Assembly (NCBI GenBank): GCA_032719365.1
Contig: CM064868.1
Coordinates: forward strand, 13,612,235 to 13,676,234
DNA from: Prinsepia uniflora
Lineage: Eukaryota > Streptophyta > Magnoliopsida > Rosales > Rosaceae
Direction of reading: 5' to 3'
DNA: 64,000 bases
The position numbers and the translations under genes are program-made. Shown one piece after another: positions 49,790-61,309 of the stretch. The notes under the pieces were generated by a model. The model worked only from the letters and a program-made list of their open reading frames with translations. It did not search any database and had not been told where the DNA came from. Positions within the stretch are counted from its first letter, which is position 1; every line of letters begins with the position of its first letter.

Positions 49790-52558
49790 TGTAACGACCC
49801 GTCCCAAATTCCTAGATTAGATTAGTGACTAATCATGATTAGTGAGGTTAATCGAGGATTAGTTGAGCGGAAATTGGACGAACGATGCAAAATGACCGTT
49901 TTGCCCTAGCGTGGGTAAAACGTTGACTTTTCATTCGGGTGGTCAAATGGACTTTGACCGATGACCGTGACGTAGTTCGTGACGTCACGAGTTCATAGAT
50001 AGGTGGTACGTTCAATTCCGAAGTTCGAGGAGGAAGTTATGACGTTCGGAAATTTAGGGGCATTTTGGTAATTTTGGTTAAAAGGGGTCAAATGTTGACT
50101 TTTGACCGGGATGTCCGATGGCCGAGGGCCGAGGACTATTACGTAGATCGGGGCGATACGAATCCATAGACAGGCGGCACGTCGAATTTGGACGTTCGAC
50201 GGCGAAGTTACGGTTCGCGAAAGTTCAAGTGCACTATTGCACGAATTACGAAATAACCTAACTTTTGGACTTTAGTGGGGCCTAGATATTTTATGGAGGC
50301 CCAATGGATGAGTGACAAGTGTCACCCATCCATTGCACATCCCACACATATTCATGCATCTTCCCCTTGCATCGATCATTTTCCTTTCTCCCTAAACAAC
50401 TAAACCCGATCTCACCCCACCCCCTTAAACCAATCCAACCCTTTCCTTTTGAGCATGATTGTGAGAACCTGAGTGTGAGAGAAGGTTGAGGGTGTTGAGG
50501 AAGGTGGCAGGACGCGGCTGGGCTGCCGTGCACGGCCGAGAACCGGTAAGTACCCTGTTACCCATTTGTCCATTTTTAATTCTATTTTAATGTTATGGTT
50601 ACTTGTGGGTGATTAAGAAGTGTTCATTAGGTTGCTAGGGACATTTTAGGAAGGTTTTTAATGGGTTTAGCGGCTGGGAAACCATGGAAGGGAAAATGGA
50701 AAACTTTGAACCGTGAGGTCCATTTTGGGTTCACTGGTTCTAGGCCGTTTTAAGGGTTTTGGTTAATTGGATTAGATAGGAAACTTGAAAATAGGAATTT
50801 AGGAATTGAAATGGAGGTAAACGGAGGAGATTTGAGGGAGTAGGGATGCTGAACCGGTCACGCCGGTTCAGCACAGTAACCGGTCCAAAACCAGAAAAAA
50901 AACCTGTTTTAAGAGGTAGGTGATGATGAATAGTACCTAGGGCCTTCTAGGAGCGTATGAGGGCGCATGGGCCATAATTTGGGAAAGTGTCCAACATACG
51001 AAATCTTATATTCGATGTACCGAAGATTTTGGGATCGGTCTTGCATCAATCGGACATCGTTTCGATAGGTTTCGGGCTGTCCGAAGGTTTAGGTTTGGTT
51101 TTAAAAATAGTTAGAAAATCGAGAAAATTATGGGACTTCAATAAGAGGTTAATGAGGCTATTAGTAACCCTCTAAATGAATTTGGACAGGTTTGGGAGTC
51201 CCGGTGACGACGATTGACCCTGGAGACGATTATGGCATGCGTATCGAGGCGCGACTTCGGACGGTCTGTGAGTGGACCTTGATTTCTAAATTGTGATGCA
51301 TGCATAAATGTTTTATATGGTTTCACGTATTTCGAGGCGATTTACTTGCTTGCACGTAAATCGAGGTTTTTCGGTTTTACTCTGATTTTTCATTCTGATG
51401 GTTTTGGAAATGGTTTAATGAAATGATTTTGGATTTGAAAAGGTAAACTTGATTTATGAACTCTCGGACTTGAGGTCCAGTTGATTTAACGAGGCATCGG
51501 GCCGGAGGCCTAGTTGGTTTACGATTCGGACCAGAGGTCCTGTTTGTATGTGGATTCGGGCCTAGGGCCCAGTTATGTGTTATGATGATGATTTTGGGTC
51601 AGGGACTCTAGAAATGGTTTTTACGGGTCTTGACGGTTTATGGGAACCGGCATGAACTCTTGAAATGGATTTATGAGTCATGACGTTTTATGGGAACCGG
51701 CATGAACCCATGAAAGGTTTTATAGTTCATGACGGCTTATGGGGGTCGGGCATGAATCCTTGAAAGGTTTCAATAATGATTTCAGAAGGTTTTTCATATT
51801 CCATCCTTTATATATGATTGTCTCCTCCGGGGAGGGTCGTTGGCCTGGGTGGACCCCGGAGTAGTCACTGAGCATTGACTGAGTGGAGTCGCCCCCCAGT
51901 TGGGTTCCTTACTCTCATGATGGGCATGGTTCGTTACCTCCAGGGTGGGTCATTGATCTACGGACATTGACCTGGGTGGACCCTAGAGAGACTTGGGTTT
52001 GAGACCCTGGTTAGCACACGTGTAGCTCTATTTCACCGTGACCGGTTCTGGATATGAATATAATGGATAAACATGATTTCAATTGGTTTGGGAAATTTTG
52101 TTTATAATGATAAATGAATTTGGGTTGAGATCCCACGTATGTTTACTATACAATGGTTTTCTGTAAATGATTTTGGGCAGGAGCCCGGGTGACTTGTATT
52201 TATAGAATTTGGGGCTGAGACCCTAAATATGGATGTTTTAACATAAGTGATTGGATAAATGGTTTTACTATGCATGCATGCTTTTTAGTGAAGGGTATAA
52301 AGGTCTTTTATGAAATATGTTTTTATAAACTCTTTATTTTTGTCCACTCACAGTCTTTCTGTTTTTAATACCCTTCTGGTTGACATCGGATGTGGACTGT
52401 AGTAGAGACCGAGATATCACATGCCTTATTCGAATCCTGGCGTACTCTGATAGCCCGGGAGGGCAAAGGTCAGAAATATCCCTTGTCTGACACTCCGTGT
52501 CAGATGGGAGCAGGGTCATCCCGCGTTAATCCCGGGGGGATTGGGATGGGTTCTGTCA
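49790..52558 (+). repeat. 5' LTR of the plus-strand LARD
   Basis: 2769 bp, TGTAACGACCCGTCCC to GGATGGGTTCTGTCA. Contains three dyad units (about 51634-51752) and a TATA-like tataaag near 52296. It differs from the 3' LTR by one extra dyad unit and scattered substitutions, so it is older than the array. Confidence 0.9.
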
Positions 52559-52561
52559 ACG

Positions 52562-52579
52562 TGGTATCAGAGCATGGTT
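52562..52579 (+). other. Primer binding site of the plus-strand LARD
   Basis: TGGTATCAGAGCATGGTT, 3 nt after the LTR: initiator-Met tRNA type. Confidence 0.85.
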
Positions 52580-55500
52580 GCTCGTGTTACTTTGAATTCC
52601 AGAGCGTGTTTTGCGTACTACTCCTTACGCTGGTCGAGGATGTGATATCTCAAGGGGCTACAGTTCGTGGCCAACCTGATAGTGGGATGCCGGTACGATA
52701 GTTAGTAGGATTGAATCGTGGAATGTCTTGGTTCGGCACTTGATGACGGGGTTGCCATAGTTCTGTCGTTGTTGACAGTGTGGGACCCTATGGAAGGATG
52801 AACGTATTCGTACGTTAGCATTCTGATGGTGAGACGGTTAGTTGGGATCGTCTTTAACGATGTCATAGGATCGGTTCCGACGACAGTTTGGTGTTGTGGC
52901 CATTGATGGTCGGATATTGTTTAGTTGAATGGATTTACTGCGGTTGGAAGTTAGCAGTCGAGTTCGTGGAACTCTGGTTGAACTTATGGCAGTTGGCAGC
53001 CGGGTTCGAGGAATCTTGGTTGGATTGACAGTAGGATTGGGTTGACGTCTTTTCGATGTCAAGACCGCAGGAACGGTCAGATTGTGGATTATACTGCCTT
53101 ATGCAGTTGGGTTCTGAGGAACTCTAGGTATGATTGTGGAACCGTACCTTGGGTGTATGGTTCGGAAACGTGAGTTGACGAGTGGTTTGACTTTATTCGG
53201 ATTTGGATTCGTTAGTCGGTCTAGTCATGTTAGCTTGTGTTGGGACTGCACTTTGCAGTCGGGGTTATACCTATCGGTTAGACCTACTTGGTTGTCGTGC
53301 TACTCAGTTATGGTTTGGTGCAACTAAGGTCGTGGACGACCTGGTAGACGACATTGGTTTAGTCGAGTTACAACAGGTTAGAGATTGGTTGGAAAAGTTA
53401 TCAGGGTTGATACTTGTCGATGGAATCCCTGAGTGGGAATACGGAATAAGTAAATACGAGCGGTTGATTCCGTTGGATGCGGAGTCTAGACATCGAGATG
53501 CCTGGTAGTTAGGTCTGCACGAGGTTGTGGCAGACGCTACTATCGATGGACGTAGTCGAGTCTGATCAGGTCGAGTAGACTCAGGTTACCGTGACGATTG
53601 TGACGATGAGATTGTCAGTCGTGATGATGATACGAGGTGCGTGAGTAACACATATGTACGAGCAGTGATTCTGGATTCGACTCGGTTACGGCTGAGTGCG
53701 ATCGCAGAATGAGATGGTGACGTTTCCTTTTCTCGGATGAGTTGTCAGGGTGACTGTACCCAGAGGTGTTGGGTACGAGGGAGGCAGAGTTTCTCCTTTT
53801 CGAGCAGAGGTACGGGGACGTCGCTCGGTATGAGCGGAGATCCAGGGTTGTCAGTTTTGCACATGGTGTGCTAGTGTTATTGCTGATGCTTGTGTGTGCC
53901 GGTGATTGTGATGATGATGAGTCACGAGTCGGGATGTGACTCCATCGAGATACATATATGTTCGGTATCTGTGGTTCGAGAGTGGATCACAGATAGTGAT
54001 GGACTGGATAGGATCCAGTAGTAGTTGAGACTCGTGGTACGAGATACGAGTGTTGGATGCCGTTTAGGCACATTCGTAAATAGTATACAAGGTTTAACCT
54101 TGAGTTGCGTGAATTCCACTCGGAATAAGTGTATCTACATAAACGGTCGTAAATGGGCATGTGTCCATAACCAGTCTAAATGGGACACGTGGCTGATGTC
54201 CTAGTGTGATGGTTCTGGTATGGTTGGAACTTCGGAATCGCGAAAGGTTGCGATCGAGATGACGAGTGGAATGTGGGTTTTTCCGCATTGGTAATGAGTA
54301 TTTCAAAGTCATTTGGGTGACTTCTCAGATTCTACCATGATTGATGATGGTAGATGATGTAGATGTTATTGGTTGACACTAGTACACCGATCGTGTATTG
54401 GTTGGTGGACCCGGGATTTGTTTTGGGTCATCAGGAGGAATTGAGTATATCGAAGTTTGGTGACTGAGATTTCTCATGTTCTGCTTGGTGGCAGACGATG
54501 TTGGATTACATGACGTGGTGAATGCAATGAGTTTTGGTTGTATTCACGTAGGATGAATTTTGTTGTCATTATCATGGATCATCCTTGATTTCCCTCGGTG
54601 GAATGACAAGAATAGATACGAGGTAAGTGGAGAGAACCCACAGTCTCGACGTGTCTCGTCGTTGATTAATTTTTTTAGATGTGGGAAATGGTTAAGGACT
54701 TTAGGCGTCGTGACGATTCTCGATCGTGACGTTTATGGTCGGGTGACGTAGTGTTGGATCTGGATCGTGATTTTGATGATCCAGATGGGTAGAGAGTTTA
54801 TCACACTTACTGGGATGTTTGAGTGGAGCATGATGGGACTGAACTTCTTTTCGAGGTAAATCCCATATGACTTCTTACTCGAGCGAATAGGTGAGTAGTT
54901 TTCCGACGTGGTCGGATTTGGTTAACCTAGATGTGTTGATGTTGGGATTGGCTTCCCGATGAAGTCAATCGAACTTATTGTGGTAAATCGTTTGAACTAA
55001 TATTCGATAGGTTCGGTTTTGGTGCGTCTCGGTAGACGTGAACGATATTTCGGGTTTTGGAATCAGATTTCTGGATGACGATTCAGGATTTGATTTTGGA
55101 ACTTGAAAGTGGATTTCTGGATTTGGGTTTTGGAATCGGATTCTGGGTGACGATTAAGGATTTGTTTCTGGAGCTTGAAAGTGGATTTCCTTTTATGGAT
55201 TTGGGTTCGGAATGGTTATTCCAAATGCTAGCTTACGGAATGATGATTTCGGATTCGGATTTGGACATGATTATGGATATGATTTCTGGGGTTGGATTCG
55301 GGATTTCTTACGAAATTGCGGATTCGGATTTGAATTTGAAAATAGATGATGGGTTGGCGTTTCGATTTGTCTAATGCTGGATTGGACAAATGAACTCCAT
55401 AATTGAAACGTGTTTGACTACAACCTAGATGGTTGTAGGCCGATTGATGGGTAGATGTACGTACCTTGTACGTTGTTCGAGGTACAATACCAGGTAGACT

Positions 55501-56157
55501 TGTCTTGCTTGGTGACGGTATATAGGTTATACCATGGGTACATTGGTGAGCGTGTTGGTAGTCGGCTTAGTCCCGATACCATTGGATTAGTCGTGTACGT
55601 GAACTGGACATTGGGTCATAGTGATTCTGGTGGGTCCAGTTACACACAGGTCGAGTATTTTTTTGGTAAACGTGTATTAGATTGAGTGAGTTGGTGGTCG
55701 GTGTAACCACAGGTAAGTATAGTGTCAGTTTTCGACTAACGACTGTCAAGTGGTGACGGTTTGTCGGAGGTGTCAGCGTGGATCGTTGTGTGAGGTCTGA
55801 TGACTCCCAGTGGGAGTAGATATCAGGATAGATTGAGATTGAGCAAGGAACCGTCGAGTTGATTGTGTCAACGAAATGGTATATTTGACAAGTGGTGTCA
55901 ATTCGTAACTGGTGGTTTCTGTCATTCGATGTGGTCGAATGTTGTCGATACGACGAGAGCGTTAGTGGTACGTCTGGCTGCAGACGAGTAAGTATTATTC
56001 TGGGTAGTTGGTGTACGAGTGTACACGTGTTGTGAGGTAGATTGTACTTTCCACGAGGTGGATGTGGAATCAGGATAGTTGGAGTTTCGAGAATGAAACT
56101 AAATTAAGGAGGGAAGAACGGTTAGTTTAGGTCGGTTGGAATTTCGAGGACGAAATT
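52580..56157 (+). mobile_element. Non-coding internal domain of the plus-strand LARD
   Basis: About 3.6 kb without gag, protease, integrase or RT similarity in any frame. Only short frames (at most about 105 codons) occur, including one at 55057-55374 made of near-repeats of a segment around ELESGF. That segment holds a tandem duplication of about 80-90 bp (gattcaggatttg and gattaaggatttg starts). Confidence 0.8.
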
Positions 56158-56174
56158 AATTAAGGAGGGAAGGT
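56158..56174 (+). other. Polypurine tract of the plus-strand LARD
   Basis: AATTAAGGAGGGAAGGT, identical to that of the array element, immediately before the 3' LTR. Confidence 0.85.
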
Positions 56175-58886
56175 TGTAACGACCCGTCCCAAATTCCTAG
56201 ATTAGATTAGTGACTAATCATGATTAGTGAAGTTAATCGGTGATTGGTTGGACGGAAATCGGACGAACGATGCAAAATGACCATTTTGCCCCTAGCGTGG
56301 GTAAAACGTTGACTTTTCATTCGGGCGGTCAAATGGACTTTGACCGATGATCGTGACTTAGTTCGTGACGTCACGAGTTCATAGACAGGTGGTACGTTCA
56401 ATTCTGACGTTCGAGGAGGAAGTTATGACGTTCGGAAGTTTAGGGGTATTTTGGTAATTTTGGTTAAAAAATGGTCAAATGTTGACTTTTTGACCGGGAT
56501 GTCCGATGGCCAAGGGCCGAGGACTATTACGTAGATCGGGACGATATGAATCCATAGACAAGCGGCAGGTCGAATTTGGACGTTCGACGGCGAAGCTACG
56601 GTTCACGAACGTTCAAGTGCACTATTGTACGAATTACGACTTTTGGACTTTAGTGGGGCCCAAATATTTTATGGAGGCCCAATGGATGAGTGACAAGTGT
56701 CACCCATCCATTGTACATCCCACACATATTCATGCATCTTCCCCGTGCATCGATCATTTTCCTTTCTCCCTAAGCAACTAAACCCGATCTCACCCCACCC
56801 CCTTAAACCAATCCAACCCTTTCCTTTTGAGCAAGATTGTGAGACCCTGAGTGTGAGAAAAGGCTGAGGGTGTTGAGGAAGGTGGCAGGACGCAGCCGGG
56901 CCGTCGTACACGGCCGAGAACCGGTAAGTACCCGGTTACCCATTTTTCCATTTTTAATTCTATTTTAATGTTATGGTTACTTGTGGATGATTAAGAAGTG
57001 TTCATTAGGTTGCTAGGGACATTTTAGGAAGGTTTTTAATGGGTTTAACGGTTGGGAAACCATGGAAGGGAAAATGGAAAACTTTGAACCGTGAGGTCCA
57101 TTTTGGGTTCACGGGTTCTAGGCGGTTTTAAGGGTTTTGGTTAATTGGGTTAGATAGGAAACTTGAAAATAGGAATTTAGGAATTGAAATGGAGGCAAAC
57201 GGACGAGATTTAAGCGAGTAGGGAGGCTGAACCGGTCATGCCGGTTCAGCACAGTAACCGGTCCAAAACCAGGAAAAAAACCAGTTTTCAGAGGTAGGTG
57301 ATGATGAATAGTACCTAGGGCCTTCTAGGAGCGCGTGAGGGCGCGTGGGCCATAATTTGGGAAAGTGTCCAACATACGAAATCTTCTATTCGATGTTAGG
57401 AAGATTTTGGGACTGGTCTTGCGGCAATCGGACATCGTTTTGATAGGTTTCGGGCTGTCTGAAGGTTTAGGTTCGGTTTTAAAAATAGTTAGAAAATTGG
57501 AAAAATTATGGGACTTCAATGAGAGGTTAATGAGGCAATTAGTAACCCTCTAAATGAATTTCGATAGGTTTGGGAGTCCCAGTGACTACGATTGACCCAG
57601 GAGACGATTATGGCACGCGTATTGAGGCGCGGCTTCGGACGGTCTGTGAGTGGACCTTGATTTCTAAACTGTGATGCATGCATAAATGTTTTATATGGTT
57701 TCACGTATTTCGAGGCGATTTACGTGCTTGCACGTAAATCGAGATTTTTTGGGTTTACTCTGATTTTCCATTCTTATGGTTTTGGAAATGGTTTAATGAA
57801 ATGATTTTAGATTTGAAAAGGTAAACTTGATTTATGAACTCTCGGACTTGAGGTCCAGTTGATTTAATAAGGCATCGGGCTGGAGGCCCAGTTGGTTTAC
57901 TATTCGGACCAGAGGTCTAGTTTGTATGTGGATTCGGGCTTAGGGCCCAGTTATGTGTTATGATGATGATTTCGGGTCAGGGACCCTAGAAATGGTTTTT
58001 ACGGGTCATGACGGTTTATGGGAACCGGCATGAACCCATGAAAGGTTTTATAGTTCATGACGGCTTATGGGGGCTGGGCATGAATCCTTGAAAGGTTTCA
58101 ATAATGATTTCAGAAGGTTTTTCATATTCCATCCTTTATATATGATTGTCTCCTCCGGGGAGGGTCGTTGGCCTGGGTGGACCCCGTAGTAGTCACTAAG
58201 CACTGACTGAGTGGAGTCGCCCCCCAGTTGGGTTCCTTACTCTCATGATGGGCATGGTTCGTTACCTCCAGGGAGGGTCATTGATCTACGGACATTGGCC
58301 TGGGTGGACCCTGGAGAGACTTGGGTTTGAGACCCCGGTTAGCACACATGTAGCTCTATTTCACCGTGACAGGTTCTGGATATGAATATAATGGATAAAC
58401 ATGATTTCAATTGGTTTGGGAAATTGTGTTTATAATGATAAATGGATTTGGGCTGAGATCCCGCGTATGTTTACTATACTATGGTTTTCTGTAAATGGTT
58501 TTGGGCAGGAGCCCGGGTGACTTGTATTTACAGAATTTGGGGCTGAGACCCTAAATATGGAAGTTTTAACATATGTGATTGGATAAATGATTTTACTATG
58601 CATGCATGCTTTTTAGTGAAGGGTATAAAGGTCTTTTATGAAATATGTTTTTATAAACTCTTTATTTTTGTCCACTCACAGTCTTTCTGTTTTTAATACC
58701 CTTCAGGTTGACATCGGATGTGGACTGTAGCAGAGACCGAGATATCACATGCCTCCTCAGGATCCTGGCGTACTCTGATAGCCCGGGAGGGCAAAGGTCG
58801 GAAATATCCCTTGTCTGACACTCCGTGTCAGACGGGAGCAGGGTCATCTCGCGTTAATCCCGGGGGGATTGGGATGGGTCTTGTCA
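56175..58886 (+). repeat. 3' LTR of the plus-strand LARD
   Basis: 2712 bp, TGTAACGACCCGTCCC to GGATGGGTCTTGTCA. It has two dyad units (about 58006-58083) against three in the 5' LTR. The right target duplication cattt follows. Confidence 0.9.
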
Positions 58887-59599
58887 CATTTGATGGGATT
58901 TCAGGGAGGTTTGGGGTTCACGATCACACTCTGTTGCTCTGTTTTTTTGTCTCAGACACGTGCAACCAACTTTAAAACGTATGTGAGGTGGTTGAAACAA
59001 GTTCCACAAGCCTCTATAGATGGGACATGTGTCCACATCTCACTGCTTGCCTGGTGAAAATATCCAACCACACAGGGACATATGTCCCCATCCCATTGAA
59101 CCAATTTCAAAATCAGCCAAAAGACCATTTTTCCCTTCGTGCACAAATTACCATTTTGCCCTCGCGCGTTTATACCAAAATCCGAGCCATCCGAAATCCG
59201 ATTACAACATTCCTCCTGTCGTTGTACTCAGGGGATCGAGAGCTACCTAACGGTCCTCAAACTACGTGAAAAATACATGTCGTGTAAAAAGTCAACAATT
59301 TGCCCCTTTCAACCAAATTAACAAAGTACCCCTCGACTTTCGAACGTCATAACTTCTTACTCGAATGTCGGAATCAAACGTGCCACCAGTCTACGGACTA
59401 ATAACGTCCCGAACTACGCCACAGTTATCGGCCAAAGTCCACTTGACCACCCGAACTAAAAGTCAACAGTTTGTCTATTCTAGGGGCAAAATCGTCATTT
59501 CGCACCGTCTGTCCGAAATCACCCAACTAATCGCCGATTAACTTCACTAATTCGTCATTAATCACTAATCTAATCCCGAATCCGAGACGGGTCTTTACA
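58887..59599 (-). mobile_element. Outer LTR, 5' part
   Basis: On the minus strand it begins TGTAAAGACCCGTCTC at 59599, the 5' end of the outer LTR, and runs to the insertion at 58886. The right copy of the target duplication tgttt is at 59600-59604. It matches 16076 to about 16790 with many differences. Confidence 0.85.
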
Positions 59600-59604
59600 T
59601 GTTT

Positions 59605-60250
59605 TTCCTCCTGTATCTGATGATATGGATGGTGAGCATCTATGTTTCAACCCGAAGATTCTGAACTCCATTACGAGTGATTATTCAAAAGAAGCTCAAC
59701 GTGAATTATGTCCGGGTTGTAAATATTTTTCGGTTCTAGGGGCAATTGTGGAGTTGATGCACATGAAAGTTGAGTATATTCACATGAACAAGCATTTTGA
59801 TCACATGATGGACATCGTTATCCGAATGCTCCCAGAAGAAAACCTTCTCCCTAAATATTATTATAACTCAAAGAAGCTGTTGAAAGGTCTCGGTTTAGAG
59901 TATGTCAAAATCCATGCATCCAAGAACAACTGTACATTATTTTACAGTGATTTCAAGCATCTTGATAATTATCTCATGTGTAATGAGCTTAGATTTCGAG
60001 AAAATAAGTTTCTAAACAAGATGTTGCGTTATTTTCTACTGAAACTAAGACTACAACGATTCTTCATGTCCTCTCACACAACCGTGATATGAGATGACAC
60101 AAAAATGAGGGCATTGATAATGATACATTAAGGCATCCGGTTGATGGATATGCATGGAAGGAATTTGATACGATATATCATAATTTTGCTGTGGAGACAA
60201 GAAATGTCAGATTAGGACTTGATACTGATGGTTTTAATCCATTCTGAAAT
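59605..60250 (+). pseudogene. CACTA transposase copy 2, right piece
   Basis: Resumes exactly where 14410 left off. Frame 59625-60092 reads EAQRELCPGCKYFSVLGAIV, then KVEYIHMNKHFDHMMDI, MLPEENLLPKYYYNSKKLLK and LGLEYVKIHASKNNC, a TNP2-like region that is less damaged than in copy 1. After a stop, the continuation is MRWHKNEGIDNDTLRHPVDG-like in another frame, then NVRLGLDTDGFNPF. Confidence 0.85.
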
Positions 60251-60289
60251 TTTCAAAAGCTGTATAGCTCATGACCAGTGGTTAAGGTT

Positions 60290-60642
60290 TGTATAACTTA
60301 TCATACTTTTTCATTACCGAATTTAATTATTTTTAGTAATGAACAGAAAAAATTGGAGGCCAACAAGAAAAATCAGCAGAACCACCATAGAAGGTTACAT
60401 CGCTTAATGGCCAGACATGAGGACCGATGCAACGCTGGGACATTACTCCCAAAGGTGGATGCTTAGGGACAAGTGTACGCTAACTGGGGGAATCAACAGG
60501 CTGATACTATTCACATATGTTTAAATTGGTATATTTAATTTTAAAATTATTTGATTATTTTTAAAATTAATTAATAAATGTGTTTTGATTTTGTACGCAG
60601 GAATGTTGGTAGACATCTATCAGACATATGAAGAGTTGACCT
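60290..60642 (+). pseudogene. En/Spm transposase tail, copy 2
   Basis: NEQKKLEANKKNQQNHHRRL and HRLMARHEDRCNAGT parallel 13830-14100 in copy 1, here without the internal stop after KNQ. The copy ends near 60642 after caggaatgttggtagac, which corresponds to the end of copy 1 at about 14203. Confidence 0.65.
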
Positions 60643-60884
60643 AACAACAACTGGAGGTACCCCAAGGATTCTCTATAAATAGAGAAGATCATTTCACTTT
60701 CAAAGTAAGTCGATTATTCGCTTCGAAACATTTCCTTTTCCCCTCTTAAAACTAATTTAAGTATTGGAGTGTTTTTGGTTGAAAAACCTGCCAGGTAATC
60801 AATCGAGATAGCAATAGTTGATTGTTTGTTGTTTGTAGGGACTATGAAGAATTTTTTGCGACGAGTATGATTTCTGCTTCAACA
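60643..60884 (+). repeat. LTR 3' part of a Tat-like Ty3/gypsy element
   Basis: ggtaccccaaggattc, then TATAAATAG (60674-60682), a cattggag-like block (60763), ctgccaggt and gcgacgagtatgatttctg form the R/U5 pattern I associate with plant Tat-lineage LTRs. It ends cttcaaca before the PBS. The 5' part of the LTR is not recognised; it may be truncated against the CACTA remnant. The lineage is from memory of the family, not a search. Confidence 0.55.
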
Positions 60885-60885
60885 A

Positions 60886-60905
60886 TTGGTGCTTTGATTG
60901 AGATC
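60886..60905 (+). other. Putative primer binding site of the Tat-like element
   Basis: TTGGTGCTTTGATTGAGATC, close to the TTGGTGCTTTCATTGAGAGC site typical of such elements. Confidence 0.5.
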
Positions 60906-60944
60906 CGATTGAGAAATACTCAAGGGGAGCTATCACAATATTTC

Positions 60945-61205
60945 ATCATTCTTCAATGTTGTTTATCGTTCTTCAAACTTTGTTCATCATTCATCATACT
61001 TCATTCGCCATTCATCGACTATATTCGAAGTTTTTTATCTATGCATATCATTCATTATACCTCATTCGTCGTTTATCAACTATGTTTGAAGCTTTTGAAC
61101 GTTGTTCATTAGTCATGTTCATCGTTCATTATACTTCATTCGTTGTTCACGAACTATGTTCGAAGTTCTTGAACGTTGTTCATCATTCATCATTCATCAT
61201 AACTT
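60945..61205 (+). repeat. Tandem repeat of about 60-85 bp in the element leader
   Basis: Three to four imperfect units, each with attcattatacttcattcg-like, ttcatcaactatgttcgaag-like and cttgaacgttgttcat blocks. Open frames here are by-products. Confidence 0.75.
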
Positions 61206-61309
61206 TTCATTAGTCTTCGTGATTTAGTATGGTTAGAGCACGTTGATCCGTTCAATCATTTGAAGGTAGCGTTTCAACTTTTTCAGCTCAAAATGGGAGT
61301 AGAGCATGC

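Larger units (their letters stand above)
49790..58886 (+). mobile_element. Plus-strand LARD-type LTR retrotransposon, complete
   Basis: A complete non-coding element of the same superfamily as the array: LTR 49790-52558, PBS, internal domain 52559-56174 with polypurine tract, LTR 56175-58886. A perfect target duplication cattt flanks it (49785-49789 and 58887-58891). Its internal domain aligns with the array interior in reverse orientation (PBS side, gtggtgcaact-like block near 53310, atccgatt-rich block at 55040-55350) but is about 400 bp longer and more diverged. No gag-pol motif is visible. Confidence 0.9.
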
